This document shows, piece by piece, positions 1 through 7,523 of a DNA stretch of 33,827 bases; position 1 is the stretch's first letter, and every line of letters begins with the position of its first letter. The notes under the pieces were generated by a model that was given only the letters and a program-made list of their open reading frames with translations, had not been told where the DNA came from and did no database searches. Source of the DNA: CAYZXL01 sp964482435 (GTDB lineage Bacteria; Auribacterota; JABMQX01); assembly GCA_964482435.1 (NCBI GenBank), contig CAYZXL010000053.1, positions 1 to 33,827 on the forward strand, read 5' to 3'. A program made the translations under genes and the position numbers.

Positions 1-439
1 CGATGGCAGCGCGACTGCCCGGCGGGGAGGTTCTACCCAGGATTCCGGCGCCGCCGACGGCTTTCCCATTTCGAATTGTGAACCCGGACAAAACACAGGT
101 CTCGTCCTCTGTCCCGGCGAAGGTCACGACGGAGCCAGCCTGATTACCGTCAATGATGGTTTTGGCGACGACGGCGGGATTGAGGGGATCGGTGCTCCGA
201 AGGACGACGTTTTTGCCCTTGAACTGGATGTTCTCGACGTAGATTCCCTCGGCGACGACGACCGTGTCCCCGTCTGAGGCGGCATCAATTCCCTCCTGAA
301 TCGTCTTGAAAGCCGTCTCCCATGATTGACCATTACCGGACGAAGAAACCGAGTCATCCACGTATAACGTGGCCGCTGGAGCGACCGCGCCGGCAATGAC
401 ACACAGCGAACAACCGAGTATCTCAATCATCCTCCCCAT
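1..439 (-). CDS. Secreted right-handed parallel beta-helix protein, N-terminal part (runs off window)
   Basis: The reverse strand reads open from an ATG at 439 to the window edge (146 codons). A GGAGGTG ribosome binding site lies about 6 nt upstream. The protein begins with a short signal-like segment (MGRMIEILGCSLCVIAGAVA). It continues with the pattern typical of extracellular beta-helix proteins: LYVDD, a GNGQSWETAFKTIQEGID segment, DGDTVVVAEGIYVENI, then TIIDGN and GFTIRNG turns. Such proteins form a solenoid of short strands and are often polysaccharide-active or surface proteins. No catalytic residues can be assigned because the C-terminal part is missing. It lies downstream of coaX on the same strand with 142 bp between. 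The export and fold calls are fairly safe; the function is not known. Confidence 0.8.
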   Translation of the reverse strand, partial: MGRMIEILGCSLCVIAGAVAPAATLYVDDSVSSSGNGQSWETAFKTIQEGIDAASDGDTVVVAEGIYVENIQFKGKNVVLRSTDPLNPAVVAKTIIDGNQAGSVVTFAGTEDETCVLSGFTIRNGKAVGGAGILGRTSPPGSRAAI

Positions 440-548
440 TTCTGGCACCTCCCCATTGCTTGGTTTGTCGCTCTCGCTTCCTCCTTGCAAAGCCGGGCAA
501 CCACGCCCAATGGTGAGTTTCTCCTATTGAACGGCGAGCGACCGTCTC

Positions 549-577
549 AGTATGCCACCCACCAAAGCATTATTCAA
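549..577 (-). promoter_or_regulatory. Possible sigma-70-like promoter for the beta-helix gene
   Basis: On the minus strand TTGAAT (572-577) and CATACT (549-554) are separated by exactly 17 bp. Each hexamer matches the consensus at 4 of 6 positions. The site lies about 110 bp upstream of the ATG at 439 and just beyond the coaX stop codon. The hexamers are weak, so this is a suggestion. Confidence 0.3.
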
Positions 578-581
578 GCAA

Positions 582-1379
582 CTAACTACCCTCGGCTCCC
601 GCCGAGAGTTCCCAGTAAATAAGGTTCAGCCCCTTGAGCGTCAGGTCCGGATCAACGGCGGGCGATAGGTCTCCCAGAAGGTTCTGGAACACCGAAACAT
701 GACCGCCCGTCAAAACGATTTTTGTCCCCCGAGAAAACCCGAGCTCGCCTTTCAGCTTGACGATTAGCCCGCTTATCATCGCCGCATAGCCATGTGTCAG
801 ACCCGACCTTATGGCCGAGACGGTATCAGTTCCGAGGACGGTCTCAACGGGCTTGAGTGTCACACGCGGCAGAAGAGCCGTCTTCCGATGGAGCGCGTCG
901 GCCGCCATTTCAACGCCCGGCGCAATGATTCCCCCGAGGTATTCACCGCGAGGAGACACGACGTCCACAGTGATTGCCGTGCCGATGTCCACGACCATCA
1001 CGGGTGCTCCGTATATCTGCCAGGCAGCGAAGGCGTTCGCAAGCCGGTCGGCCCCCACGTCCTCTGGCGGGCGGTATTTGTTGACCAGCCCGATGGGCGA
1101 GGTCCAATCGAGGATGATTGGTTTCCTTCCCAGCTTCTCGACGCTGAGCCGCGACAGAACTGGTGTCAGTGCCGGAACGACCGAGCAGATGATTGCCCCC
1201 TCAAGCGTCGTCGTCGGGGCAAGGGCTTCCCGGACGGGCCGCCAATAGTCCTCGATGCCGAGTTTTTTACCGGAAGGCACGTCAATGCGGAACACCGGCT
1301 CCTTTTCCTCGAAAAAGCCGAACTTGACTGCCGTGTTCCCTATATCAATCGCGACAATCATACCTGACACAGAAGGCAC
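582..1379 (-). CDS. coaX: Type III pantothenate kinase
   Basis: CoaX phosphorylates pantothenate with ATP, the first step of coenzyme A synthesis, in the cytoplasm. The ASKHA-fold signatures are visible: the phosphate-1 loop MIVAIDIGNTAVKFG at the N-terminus, the VGADRLANA motif that type III enzymes use for pantothenate, the phosphate-2 loop VVDIGTAITVDVV, and a late LTGGHV adenosine loop. Length (265 aa) fits the family. I chose the GTG at 1379 because GGAGGAGG lies 5 nt upstream. A GTG at 1394 sits inside that Shine-Dalgarno sequence, and the ATG at 1361, where family homology begins, has only a weak one. The gene is divergent from mraZ, and its leader carries MraZ-box-like repeats. Confidence 0.93.
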   Translation of the reverse strand: MPSVSGMIVAIDIGNTAVKFGFFEEKEPVFRIDVPSGKKLGIEDYWRPVREALAPTTTLEGAIICSVVPALTPVLSRLSVEKLGRKPIILDWTSPIGLVNKYRPPEDVGADRLANAFAAWQIYGAPVMVVDIGTAITVDVVSPRGEYLGGIIAPGVEMAADALHRKTALLPRVTLKPVETVLGTDTVSAIRSGLTHGYAAMISGLIVKLKGELGFSRGTKIVLTGGHVSVFQNLLGDLSPAVDPDLTLKGLNLIYWELSAGAEGS

Positions 1380-1400
1380 CTTGTCCTCCTCCACGAGAGT

Positions 1401-1449
1401 GCACCTTTCACGAGCTTACCACTCTTCCCCACACTGTCGCACCTTTCAC
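1401..1449 (-). repeat. 11-bp direct repeat in the coaX leader
   Basis: GTGAAAGGTGC occurs twice on the minus strand, at 1439-1449 and 1401-1411, with start points 38 bp apart. The two copies bracket the MraZ-box-like tandem at 1415-1432. They may be part of the same operator. This is an observation without a known assignment. Confidence 0.5.
1415..1442 (-). promoter_or_regulatory. Tandem MraZ-box-like repeats upstream of coaX
   Basis: Reading the minus strand from 1442, three 10-bp units begin GTGCGA, GTGGGG and GTGGTA. The last two form GTGGGGAAGAGTGGTAAG, which matches the mraZ-promoter tandem GTGGGGAGAAGTGGTACG (1661-1678) at 15 of 18 positions. Known MraZ boxes are short TGG-containing direct repeats at about one helical turn. 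Binding of MraZ here is inferred. Confidence 0.5.
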
Positions 1450-1471
1450 CGCGACGACTCCATTCTATAAC

Positions 1472-1494
1472 CGCAACGCTACCAGTGCGTTGCG
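1472..1494. promoter_or_regulatory. Perfect 8-bp palindrome in the coaX-mraZ divergent region
   Basis: CGCAACGC (1472-1479) and GCGTTGCG (1487-1494) are perfect reverse complements around a 7-nt spacer. No T-run follows on either strand, so it is not an intrinsic terminator. It abuts a TATAGAAT sequence on the minus strand (about 1463-1470) that could be the -10 of a coaX promoter. An operator is the simplest reading. Confidence 0.4.
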
Positions 1495-1651
1495 AGCCCG
1501 GCCAGGACCCTGCCTCACGTCCATAGCCGCGCCACCGTTTGCTTGACTGACAACTCGCCCGCAAAAAATCTGCAGCGAAAGCTTGGCGAATGTAGGCGCA
1601 AGAGACTGAAGGCGAAGATGTTGCGCGCTGCCGAATTGTGCGATTTTCGTC

Positions 1652-1680
1652 TTGACATCGGTGGGGAGAAGTGGTACGAA
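1652..1680 (+). promoter_or_regulatory. mraZ (dcw cluster) promoter overlapped by MraZ-box-like repeats
   Basis: A perfect -35 TTGACA (1652-1657) is followed after 17 bp by TACGAA (1675-1680), preceded by TGG, which gives an extended -10. The spacer and -10 are occupied by GTGGGGAGAA (1661-1670) and GTGGTACGAA (1671-1680), tandem units at 10-bp period. Another GTGGGGAAG lies at 1702-1710 in the 5' leader. Autorepression by MraZ at such repeats is established in several bacteria; here it is inferred from the pattern. Confidence 0.65.
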
Positions 1681-1720
1681 TGACCACACCAAAGGCAGAA
1701 AGTGGGGAAGTATCGTAACC

Positions 1721-2221
1721 ATGACACCGCCAAGACCGGTTAGAGCTTTTTACGGACATTATAAGCACTCCGTTGACGAGAAAGGTCGCGTGAGCATCCC
1801 GGCGGAGTATCGCTCGCTTCTTGTCGGCGAGCGCGGCACGTTTTTCATCAACCGGGGCGTGGAGAAATGCATCGTCGCGTCCCCGGAGCAAAAATGGGAC
1901 CGGTCCGTCGCGGAGAGCGGCATCGCCACTTTCGACGACGCGAACACTCGTTGGTTCAAGCGGCTGTTCTTTTTCAACGCCAGGGAAATCACGTGCGACC
2001 AGCAGGGGCGAATCCTGGTTCCCCAGGACCTCATGGATTACGCCGGAATCAAGAAAGAAGTCCTCATCATCGGCATGTCGGACTATGTGGAAATCTGGGA
2101 TGTTGATGCCTGGGAAAAAAGCTCGAAGGAACCGGCGGCCGAGTTCCCAAGCAAGATGGAGGAGATGAGCCGCGCGGAGGCGGCAAGAAAGCGTCCGGGA
2201 CAAACGACCGGAGGAACGTGA
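1721..2221 (+). CDS. mraZ: Transcriptional regulator MraZ
   Basis: MraZ is a DNA-binding protein of the AbrB/SpoVT swapped-hairpin fold. It forms ring oligomers and controls the dcw operon that it heads. Both family repeats are visible: FYGHYKHSVDEKGRVSIPAEY with DEKGR at residues 19-23, and REITCDQQGRILVP with DQQGR at 93-97. Length is 166 aa, slightly longer than usual because of a charged tail. I chose the ATG at 1721 because homology starts a few residues in. Upstream in-frame starts at 1652 and 1661 fall inside the predicted promoter. The Shine-Dalgarno sequence is poor (GGGGAAG about 11-13 nt upstream). It is first in the cluster, 181 bp before rsmH. Confidence 0.95.
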   Translation: MTPPRPVRAFYGHYKHSVDEKGRVSIPAEYRSLLVGERGTFFINRGVEKCIVASPEQKWDRSVAESGIATFDDANTRWFKRLFFFNAREITCDQQGRILVPQDLMDYAGIKKEVLIIGMSDYVEIWDVDAWEKSSKEPAAEFPSKMEEMSRAEAARKRPGQTTGGT

Positions 2222-2402
2222 GCAGGACGCAGACCGGGCGATGTGCGAACCAAAGACTGACCAGAGTCTTCGACGAAATTGTCCGGTAATGCTCACAGAG
2301 CGACCTCCTGAAGATTAAGCGCTTTGCGCCGGAAATTCTACAGCGCCACGCGGCGCGGGTCAACACCTGGTTCGCCGGGGGGCATCCCGGTGGGAGTGGG
2401 AG

Positions 2403-3341
2403 TTGTGCAAACACATCCCGGTCATGGTCAGGGAGGCTGTTGAGTGGCTCGCCTGTTCGCCCAGCGGAGTTTTCGTGGACGGAACGGTCGGGTTGGGCGG
2501 GCACGCCGCAGCCATCGCAGAGAAAATTCAGCCCTCAGGCAGGCTAATCGCTATTGATGCGGACGCCGAAGCACTGAAAGAGGCGAGAAAAAGGCTGTCT
2601 CCCTGGAAGGAGAACATCACCTTTGTACAGGATAACTTCCGAAATCTGGCGAAAATCCTCGAGGAAATTGGAGCCGAGCGGGTCAGCGGAATCTTGCTCG
2701 ACCTCGGGATGTCCTCCGTTCAGGTGGATACGCCGTCGAGAGGATTTTCGCTTTATCAGCCCGGACCGCTCGACATGCGATTTGACCGTCGCCAGTCCAT
2801 GACGGCGGCAAAGATAGTCAACCGTTATCCCGAAAAGGAAATCGTGAACATCATCCGCGAATTTGGCGAAGAAAGGTCAGCGCGAAGGATTGCCGCGGCC
2901 ATCGTTCGGAGGCGGGAGAGGTCCGAGTTCTCCTCTACAACGGAGCTTGCGAGCCTGGTGGAGGGAGTCGTTGCCCGGCGTCCCGGAGCCATCCATCCCG
3001 CCACAAAGACCTTTCAAGCGCTGCGGATAGCCGTGAACCGAGAGATTGAATCGCTGCAACTCGCTCTGCCGCAAGCGATCATGGCTCTCAAACCCGGCGG
3101 AAGGCTCGTCGTGCTTTCCTATCACTCTCTCGAAGATAGAGTGGTCAAGCAGACGTTCCGCCAGTTCGAGAAAGGTTGTATTTGCCCGCCCGGTTTTCCG
3201 GTTTGCCGGTGCGGACGAACCTCTGAGCTTGAAATTCTGACCAGGAAGCCTATACGCCCTTCGACAACCGAGGTCCGAGACAACCCACGGTCCCGAAGTG
3301 CGAGGATGCGGGTGTGCGAAAGAAAAAAGCCAAATACATGA
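2403..3341 (+). CDS. rsmH: 16S rRNA (cytosine1402-N4)-methyltransferase RsmH
   Basis: RsmH (MraW) methylates N4 of C1402 in the 16S rRNA decoding centre using S-adenosylmethionine. Visible features are the N-terminal HIPVMVREAVEWL, the SAM loop FVDGTVGLGGHAAAI (about residues 24-38), ILLDLGMSSVQVD with RGFS, ATKTFQALRIAVNREIE, LSYHSLEDRVVK, and the C-terminal cysteine-containing stretch. Length (312 aa) is normal. The start is a TTG at 2403, since the next ATG (2424) would remove the conserved HIPV. Its ribosome binding site is unusual: GGGAG directly abuts the TTG. A 9-bp direct repeat CATCCCGGT brackets the start. The stop overlaps ftsL as ATGA. Confidence 0.95.
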   Translation: MCKHIPVMVREAVEWLACSPSGVFVDGTVGLGGHAAAIAEKIQPSGRLIAIDADAEALKEARKRLSPWKENITFVQDNFRNLAKILEEIGAERVSGILLDLGMSSVQVDTPSRGFSLYQPGPLDMRFDRRQSMTAAKIVNRYPEKEIVNIIREFGEERSARRIAAAIVRRRERSEFSSTTELASLVEGVVARRPGAIHPATKTFQALRIAVNREIESLQLALPQAIMALKPGGRLVVLSYHSLEDRVVKQTFRQFEKGCICPPGFPVCRCGRTSELEILTRKPIRPSTTEVRDNPRSRSARMRVCERKKPNT

Positions 3342-3778
3342 CGTACCAGGCGCAGGCGCGAAAGAAGCCTCGCTTGAACATGCGGTTCATCGCGAAATGG
3401 TCGGTTTTTGCCTTCATTGTTCTGGCAACGGCCGTGATTTATGTTTGGCAGAGAAACACCACCATCTCTCTTGGCTACGAAATCAGCGACCTGCGGAAAA
3501 GGATTTCCGTGGCAGGAAATGAAGAACAGAAGCTCAGAACTGACCTGGTCTCGCTGCAAAGCCCGCAGCGGCTTTTGAAGGAGGTCAAAGAGAGGCAACT
3601 GGGACTGGAGGTTCCTTCTCCGAACCAGAAAATGACCCTCCTTACGCCGCCGCCTCTGGATTCCGAAGCAGCAAGACCGAGAGGAATCGGTTACCCCCCT
3701 GCGGCGTCGCAGCCTCTTGCCCAAATCCGGGCCGCGACGCCGCACCGCGACAATTCGTCCGTGAGGAAATCACGTTGA
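3338..3778 (+). CDS. ftsL: Cell division protein FtsL
   Basis: FtsL is a small bitopic membrane protein that pairs with FtsB and FtsQ and activates FtsW/FtsI at the septum. The sequence shows a basic cytoplasmic start, one membrane segment (about residues 20-37), and a heptad-rich stretch (LGYEISDLRKRISVAGNEEQ onwards). The family-typical SPQRLLKEVKERQLGL near residues 75-90 follows. The 146-aa form starts at the ATG at 3338, which overlaps the rsmH stop as ATGA; a GTG at 3314 is possible. A Pro/Arg-rich tail of about 50 residues is longer than in most FtsL proteins. Identification rests on topology and position as much as on sequence. Confidence 0.85.
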   Translation: MTYQAQARKKPRLNMRFIAKWSVFAFIVLATAVIYVWQRNTTISLGYEISDLRKRISVAGNEEQKLRTDLVSLQSPQRLLKEVKERQLGLEVPSPNQKMTLLTPPPLDSEAARPRGIGYPPAASQPLAQIRAATPHRDNSSVRKSR

Positions 3779-3972
3779 AATAAACATTCAGCTTGCCCTG
3801 AGCCGCAAGGCAACACGGGCCAGGCGCCAGATGATCTTGGGGTAAAAGGGAGGAAAAACGAAGTCGGCCTTAGAGGGAACAAACATCCCGATCCCGGTTC
3901 TTCGCTTCGCTTCTCCGGGCCTTCTTTTTCCTCCTTGTCTCTATTTCTGGTTTTAGCAACGGCATAGTCGGT

Positions 3973-4017
3973 CATCGGAAGAAGAGATGCCAGCAAAGGC
4001 CCCCTCTTCTTCCGATG
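3973..4017 (+). other. Strong stem-loop in the ftsL-ftsI gap
   Basis: CATCGGAAGAAGAG (3973-3986) and CTCTTCTTCCGATG (4004-4017) are perfect 14-bp reverse complements around a 17-nt loop, ending 28 nt before the ftsI ATG. No T-run follows on either strand, so it is not an ordinary intrinsic terminator. Likely roles are an mRNA stability, processing or translation-control element. The rest of the 267-bp gap shows no gene. Confidence 0.75.
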
Positions 4018-4045
4018 CCCCGGCCGGGAAGGCGAGGACAGCCCG

Positions 4046-5923
4046 ATGCTCAGCAAGAGTCATAAGATACGCTCGGGTGTTGTTCTGGCGGCGTTCCTGG
4101 TTTGCTTTTCCGGAATCGTAGCTAAGCTTTTCAGCATCCAGGTTATCCAGCACGATTACTTCGTCGCCAGGGGCAAAAGGATTTACGAGACCCGGGAGAT
4201 AATCTATCCGAAGAGGGGGTCAATCCTTGACAGAAACCTCAAAGTCGTCGCGCTCAGCGAGCCAAGCAATATCATCTGTGCCGACCTCCGGCACATTCAG
4301 AATCTTGCGCTTACGAAGAATCCGTCTCTCCTGGCATCGAGGCTCGCGCCGCTTCTCAACCTCGACCGGGAAAGGCTGCTCCGCACATTTGCCCTCCAGG
4401 GCCGCGAAGCGGTCTATCTCAAAAGAAAGCCCACCCAGGAGATGATTGATGGCGTGGAGGGACTCCGCCGCGAGCGCTCCTTGTTCGAAGAAGTGGTCCA
4501 GAATCCGCCGCAGCCCGACCCCGGAAAGGACGACTTTATCTATCGCGGCATTTTCCTGGACAACCGCGTCAGGAGGGTCTATCCCGACGGGACTCTTCTG
4601 TGCCACGTTCTCGGATTTGTCGCCGACGAGCCAAAACCCGGAATCGGGTTGGTCAGAGACGACAGCTACCCTGTCCTCGGAATCGAGAAGTCAGCCGACA
4701 AATGGTTGCGGGGCGAGCTCGGCTGGAGGATGAAAGACATTGACAACCGGAGGCGGTGGGTCATTTCCGCGCGCACCCTCGAGAAACCCGCCGTCAACGG
4801 CAACAACGTCGTCCTGACCATTGACGAGGGCATCCAGTTCATTTGCGAGGAGGAGATCAAGCGCCAATTCGACGAGGTTTCCTGCAAAATCATAAGCGCC
4901 GTCGTCGTTAGACCGCAGACCGGCGAAATCCTCGCCATGGCGAACTACCCTAGCTTTGACCCAAACGGCCTTATGGAGTTCGACCCGCAAACCATATCCA
5001 ACCACACCATTGAGTTCTCGTTTGAGCCCGGCTCCGCTTTCAAGGCCGTTACCGGGTCCCTCGCCCTGGAAGCGGGCGTCGTAACCCCCGAAGAAAAAGT
5101 CCAATGCGAGCACGGCGCATGGAAAGCCCCGAAAGGCCCCGTTCTGCACGATGCTCACGGATACGGCGAGCTTACGTTCGAGGAAGTGATTGTCAAATCG
5201 AGCAACATTGGCGTCGGCAAGGTCTGTGCGAGGCTGGGGGTGGAGACCCTCCACCGCGGCCTGAAGAGCTTCGGACTCGGTTCGCAGACAGGAATCATGC
5301 TTCCCGGCGAAATCCCTGGAACACTTCGCCCGCCCAAGCAATGGACAGGCTACTCGATGGCAGAAGTGCCCATGGGCCAGGAGGTCGCCGTAACCCCCCT
5401 TCAACTGGCCATGGCCGTGGCGGCAATCGCTAACGGCGGAGTTCTCATGAAGCCGCAGATTATCAAAGAAATCCGCGATGAATCCGGGAAGGTGGTGGAG
5501 GAGTTTGAGCCGCAGGTCGTTCGGCAGGTCATTTCCGAGTCCACGGCGAAAACAATGAAGTCTTTCCTTCAAAAAGTCGTGTCGAAGGAAGGAACGGGCC
5601 GGAGAGCAGACATTCCCGGTTACTCTCAGGGCGGAAAGACCGGCACAGCCCAGAAGGCCCTCCCGGTCAGGAACGAGACCGGGGAGATTGTTAAGTGGGT
5701 TTACTCCGACACAGTTTTCAACTCAACCTTTTGCGGGTTCGCCCCGGTTGACATCCCGCAGGTAGCGATTCTTGTAACGTTGCAGGGGACGGTCAAGCCC
5801 CACCATTTCGGTGGGACAGTTGCTGGGCCGGCTTTCTCACGAATTGGTGAGAGGGTTCTGAAATATCTCCAGGTCGAGCCCGACGAAAAGGAGGAACTCA
5901 AGACTTCGGCTCAACTGCCTTGA
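4046..5923 (+). CDS. ftsI: Septal peptidoglycan transpeptidase, class B PBP (FtsI/PBP3 family)
   Basis: This enzyme crosslinks septal peptidoglycan in the periplasm together with the FtsW glycosyltransferase. The 625-aa protein has an N-terminal membrane anchor (about residues 10-30) and a non-catalytic pedestal beginning with YPKRGSILDRN. The transpeptidase domain carries all three active-site motifs: SAFK with catalytic Ser330, SSN at 385-387, and KTG at 531-533. It ends soon after the catalytic domain and has no PASTA repeats, so it resembles FtsI more than SpoVD. The ATG at 4046 has GAGG about 9 nt upstream. It sits between ftsL and murE as in classical dcw clusters. Confidence 0.95.
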   Translation: MLSKSHKIRSGVVLAAFLVCFSGIVAKLFSIQVIQHDYFVARGKRIYETREIIYPKRGSILDRNLKVVALSEPSNIICADLRHIQNLALTKNPSLLASRLAPLLNLDRERLLRTFALQGREAVYLKRKPTQEMIDGVEGLRRERSLFEEVVQNPPQPDPGKDDFIYRGIFLDNRVRRVYPDGTLLCHVLGFVADEPKPGIGLVRDDSYPVLGIEKSADKWLRGELGWRMKDIDNRRRWVISARTLEKPAVNGNNVVLTIDEGIQFICEEEIKRQFDEVSCKIISAVVVRPQTGEILAMANYPSFDPNGLMEFDPQTISNHTIEFSFEPGSAFKAVTGSLALEAGVVTPEEKVQCEHGAWKAPKGPVLHDAHGYGELTFEEVIVKSSNIGVGKVCARLGVETLHRGLKSFGLGSQTGIMLPGEIPGTLRPPKQWTGYSMAEVPMGQEVAVTPLQLAMAVAAIANGGVLMKPQIIKEIRDESGKVVEEFEPQVVRQVISESTAKTMKSFLQKVVSKEGTGRRADIPGYSQGGKTGTAQKALPVRNETGEIVKWVYSDTVFNSTFCGFAPVDIPQVAILVTLQGTVKPHHFGGTVAGPAFSRIGERVLKYLQVEPDEKEELKTSAQLP

Positions 5924-5954
5924 GAAGTCATTCGCGGAAAGAAGGAGCTTTCGT

Positions 5955-7427
5955 GTGAAACTCGCCGACATCCTCAAGGACATTGATGTCATAGAAATCT
6001 CCGGCAGCACGGATATCGAGATTGCGGGAATCGCGTGCGATTCCCGACAGGTCAAGAATGGTTACCTTTTCGTAGCTGTCCGGGGGCTTAAGGCTGACGG
6101 TCTTCTCTTTGTGGGGGAGGCCGTCAGCCGGGGGGCCCGAGCAGTGATGTGCGAGCCTCCGGGCACCCGTGTCGAAAATGCGACAAGAATTATAGTTTCG
6201 GGGACCCGACGAGCCCTTGCTCAAGCCGCAGCAAGTTTCCATGCAAACCCCTCCAAGAGTCTGGGGCTCGTCGGGATCACCGGAACTAATGGCAAAACTA
6301 CCGTGTGCTACCTCATCCGCAACATCTTAGAACGCGCGGGGTGGCAGGCGGGTATGATAGGAACGGTGGAGTACCGCATCGGGACCGAAGCTATTCCGGC
6401 GGACAGAACCACGCCCGACCCTCTCGTTCTCAACTCCCTCATGGCAAAGATGAGGGAGAAAGGGTGCCGGTACGTGGTCATGGAGGTCTCCTCCCACTCC
6501 CTTGACCAGCACAGGGTGGGGGCACTCGAGTTTGACGTGGCGGTCTTCACGAACATCACCAGAGACCACCTCGATTACCACAGAACTCTCGGCAACTACC
6601 TCCAGGCAAAAGCGTCCCTTTTTGAGTCGCTTTCTCCTGTGCAAAAAGACGGATTTCCCAAGCAAGCCATCATCTGCACCGACCAGCCGGAAGGGTCCTA
6701 CATCGCCGGCAAAACAAAGGCGCCGGTGGCAACCTACGGCTTCGATAAGCACGCCGACGTGACCGCCGAAGACGTTCGCCTCGACGCGTGGGGCTCATCT
6801 TTCGTCGCTCGCACGCCATGGGGTTCCCTGCACATCGAAAGCTGCCTCATCGGCCGCCACAACGTCTCCAACATCTTAGCTGCGGTAGCGACGGGGCTTT
6901 CTCAGGGTGTGGACGCCAACGCCGTCCGGCGTGCCATCCGGAACACCCATCCCGTCCCCGGGAGGCTGGAGTTCGTGCCAAATACAAAGGGGTACAGCGT
7001 CGTGGTGGACTATGCTCATACCGACGACGCCCTCAAGAACGTCCTCACCTCACTGCGCGAAATCACCAGACGCAACTTGATCGTAGTCTTCGGCTGCGGT
7101 GGGGATAGAGACCGCGGAAAAAGAGAAAAAATGGGGTCGGTCGTCAACAGGATGGCAGATTTCGCCGTGGTCACCTCCGACAATCCGAGAAGCGAAGACC
7201 CCATGGAAATCATTTCCGAGATTCTCCGTGGTTTCAACGGCGGCCGGGGCAGCTTCGCGGTTGAGCCAGACAGGCGCGCGGCAATCGCCGCGGCAATCTC
7301 TATGGCGAAAGAGGGCGACACCGTCCTCATCGCTGGAAAAGGGCACGAGACATATCAGGAATTCAACGGTTACCGGATAGATTTCGACGACAGAAAGGTC
7401 GCAAGAGAACTGCTTGCCTGCCCCTGA
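5955..7427 (+). CDS. murE: UDP-MurNAc-L-Ala-D-Glu:meso-diaminopimelate ligase
   Basis: MurE adds the third stem-peptide residue to UDP-MurNAc-dipeptide in the cytoplasm using ATP. The 490-aa protein shows the N-terminal IAGIACDSRQVKNGYLFVA module, the P-loop GITGTNGKTT, DHLDYH, and the AKASLFE lysine that is carbamylated in the family. DNPR (residues 409-412) is the known marker of meso-diaminopimelate rather than lysine specificity, so this organism probably has m-DAP peptidoglycan. The start is a GTG at 5955 with AAGGAGC about 6 nt upstream, 31 bp after ftsI. Confidence 0.96.
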   Translation: MKLADILKDIDVIEISGSTDIEIAGIACDSRQVKNGYLFVAVRGLKADGLLFVGEAVSRGARAVMCEPPGTRVENATRIIVSGTRRALAQAAASFHANPSKSLGLVGITGTNGKTTVCYLIRNILERAGWQAGMIGTVEYRIGTEAIPADRTTPDPLVLNSLMAKMREKGCRYVVMEVSSHSLDQHRVGALEFDVAVFTNITRDHLDYHRTLGNYLQAKASLFESLSPVQKDGFPKQAIICTDQPEGSYIAGKTKAPVATYGFDKHADVTAEDVRLDAWGSSFVARTPWGSLHIESCLIGRHNVSNILAAVATGLSQGVDANAVRRAIRNTHPVPGRLEFVPNTKGYSVVVDYAHTDDALKNVLTSLREITRRNLIVVFGCGGDRDRGKREKMGSVVNRMADFAVVTSDNPRSEDPMEIISEILRGFNGGRGSFAVEPDRRAAIAAAISMAKEGDTVLIAGKGHETYQEFNGYRIDFDDRKVARELLACP

Positions 7428-7484
7428 CGAATGCCGGGGCCTTAGCCCAAAGGTGGCGCCGGGGTGAGGAGGCATAAAAGGCAA

Positions 7485-7523
7485 GTGGAAGTCCCGTGTG
7501 GACTTCTGGATAAGCAACTATGA
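7485..7523 (+). promoter_or_regulatory. Possible leader peptide and hairpin controlling murF translation
   Basis: A 12-codon reading frame starts at GTG 7485, with AAAAGG just upstream and GAGGAGG at 7466-7472. It ends at TGA 7521-7523, overlapping the murF ATG as ATGA. Within it GAAGTCC (7488-7494) and GGACTTC (7500-7506) form a perfect 7-bp stem with a 5-nt loop. murF itself has only a weak GGA as ribosome binding site. Coupling of murF translation to this leader is inference. Confidence 0.35.

Noticed and set aside
124..426. 100-aa reverse-strand reading frame rich in Arg and Ser
   Set aside because: It is out of frame with the beta-helix gene that starts at 439, which has a ribosome binding site, an export-type start and family-like sequence. 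The Arg/Ser-rich frame is its shadow.
3973..4017. Reading the ftsL-ftsI stem-loop as a terminator
   Set aside because: No T-run follows the stem on either strand; the cluster continues downstream without an obvious new promoter.
4691..5572. 293-aa antisense reading frame opposite ftsI
   Set aside because: It lies opposite the catalytic domain with intact SxxK and SxN motifs and has no protein-like features.
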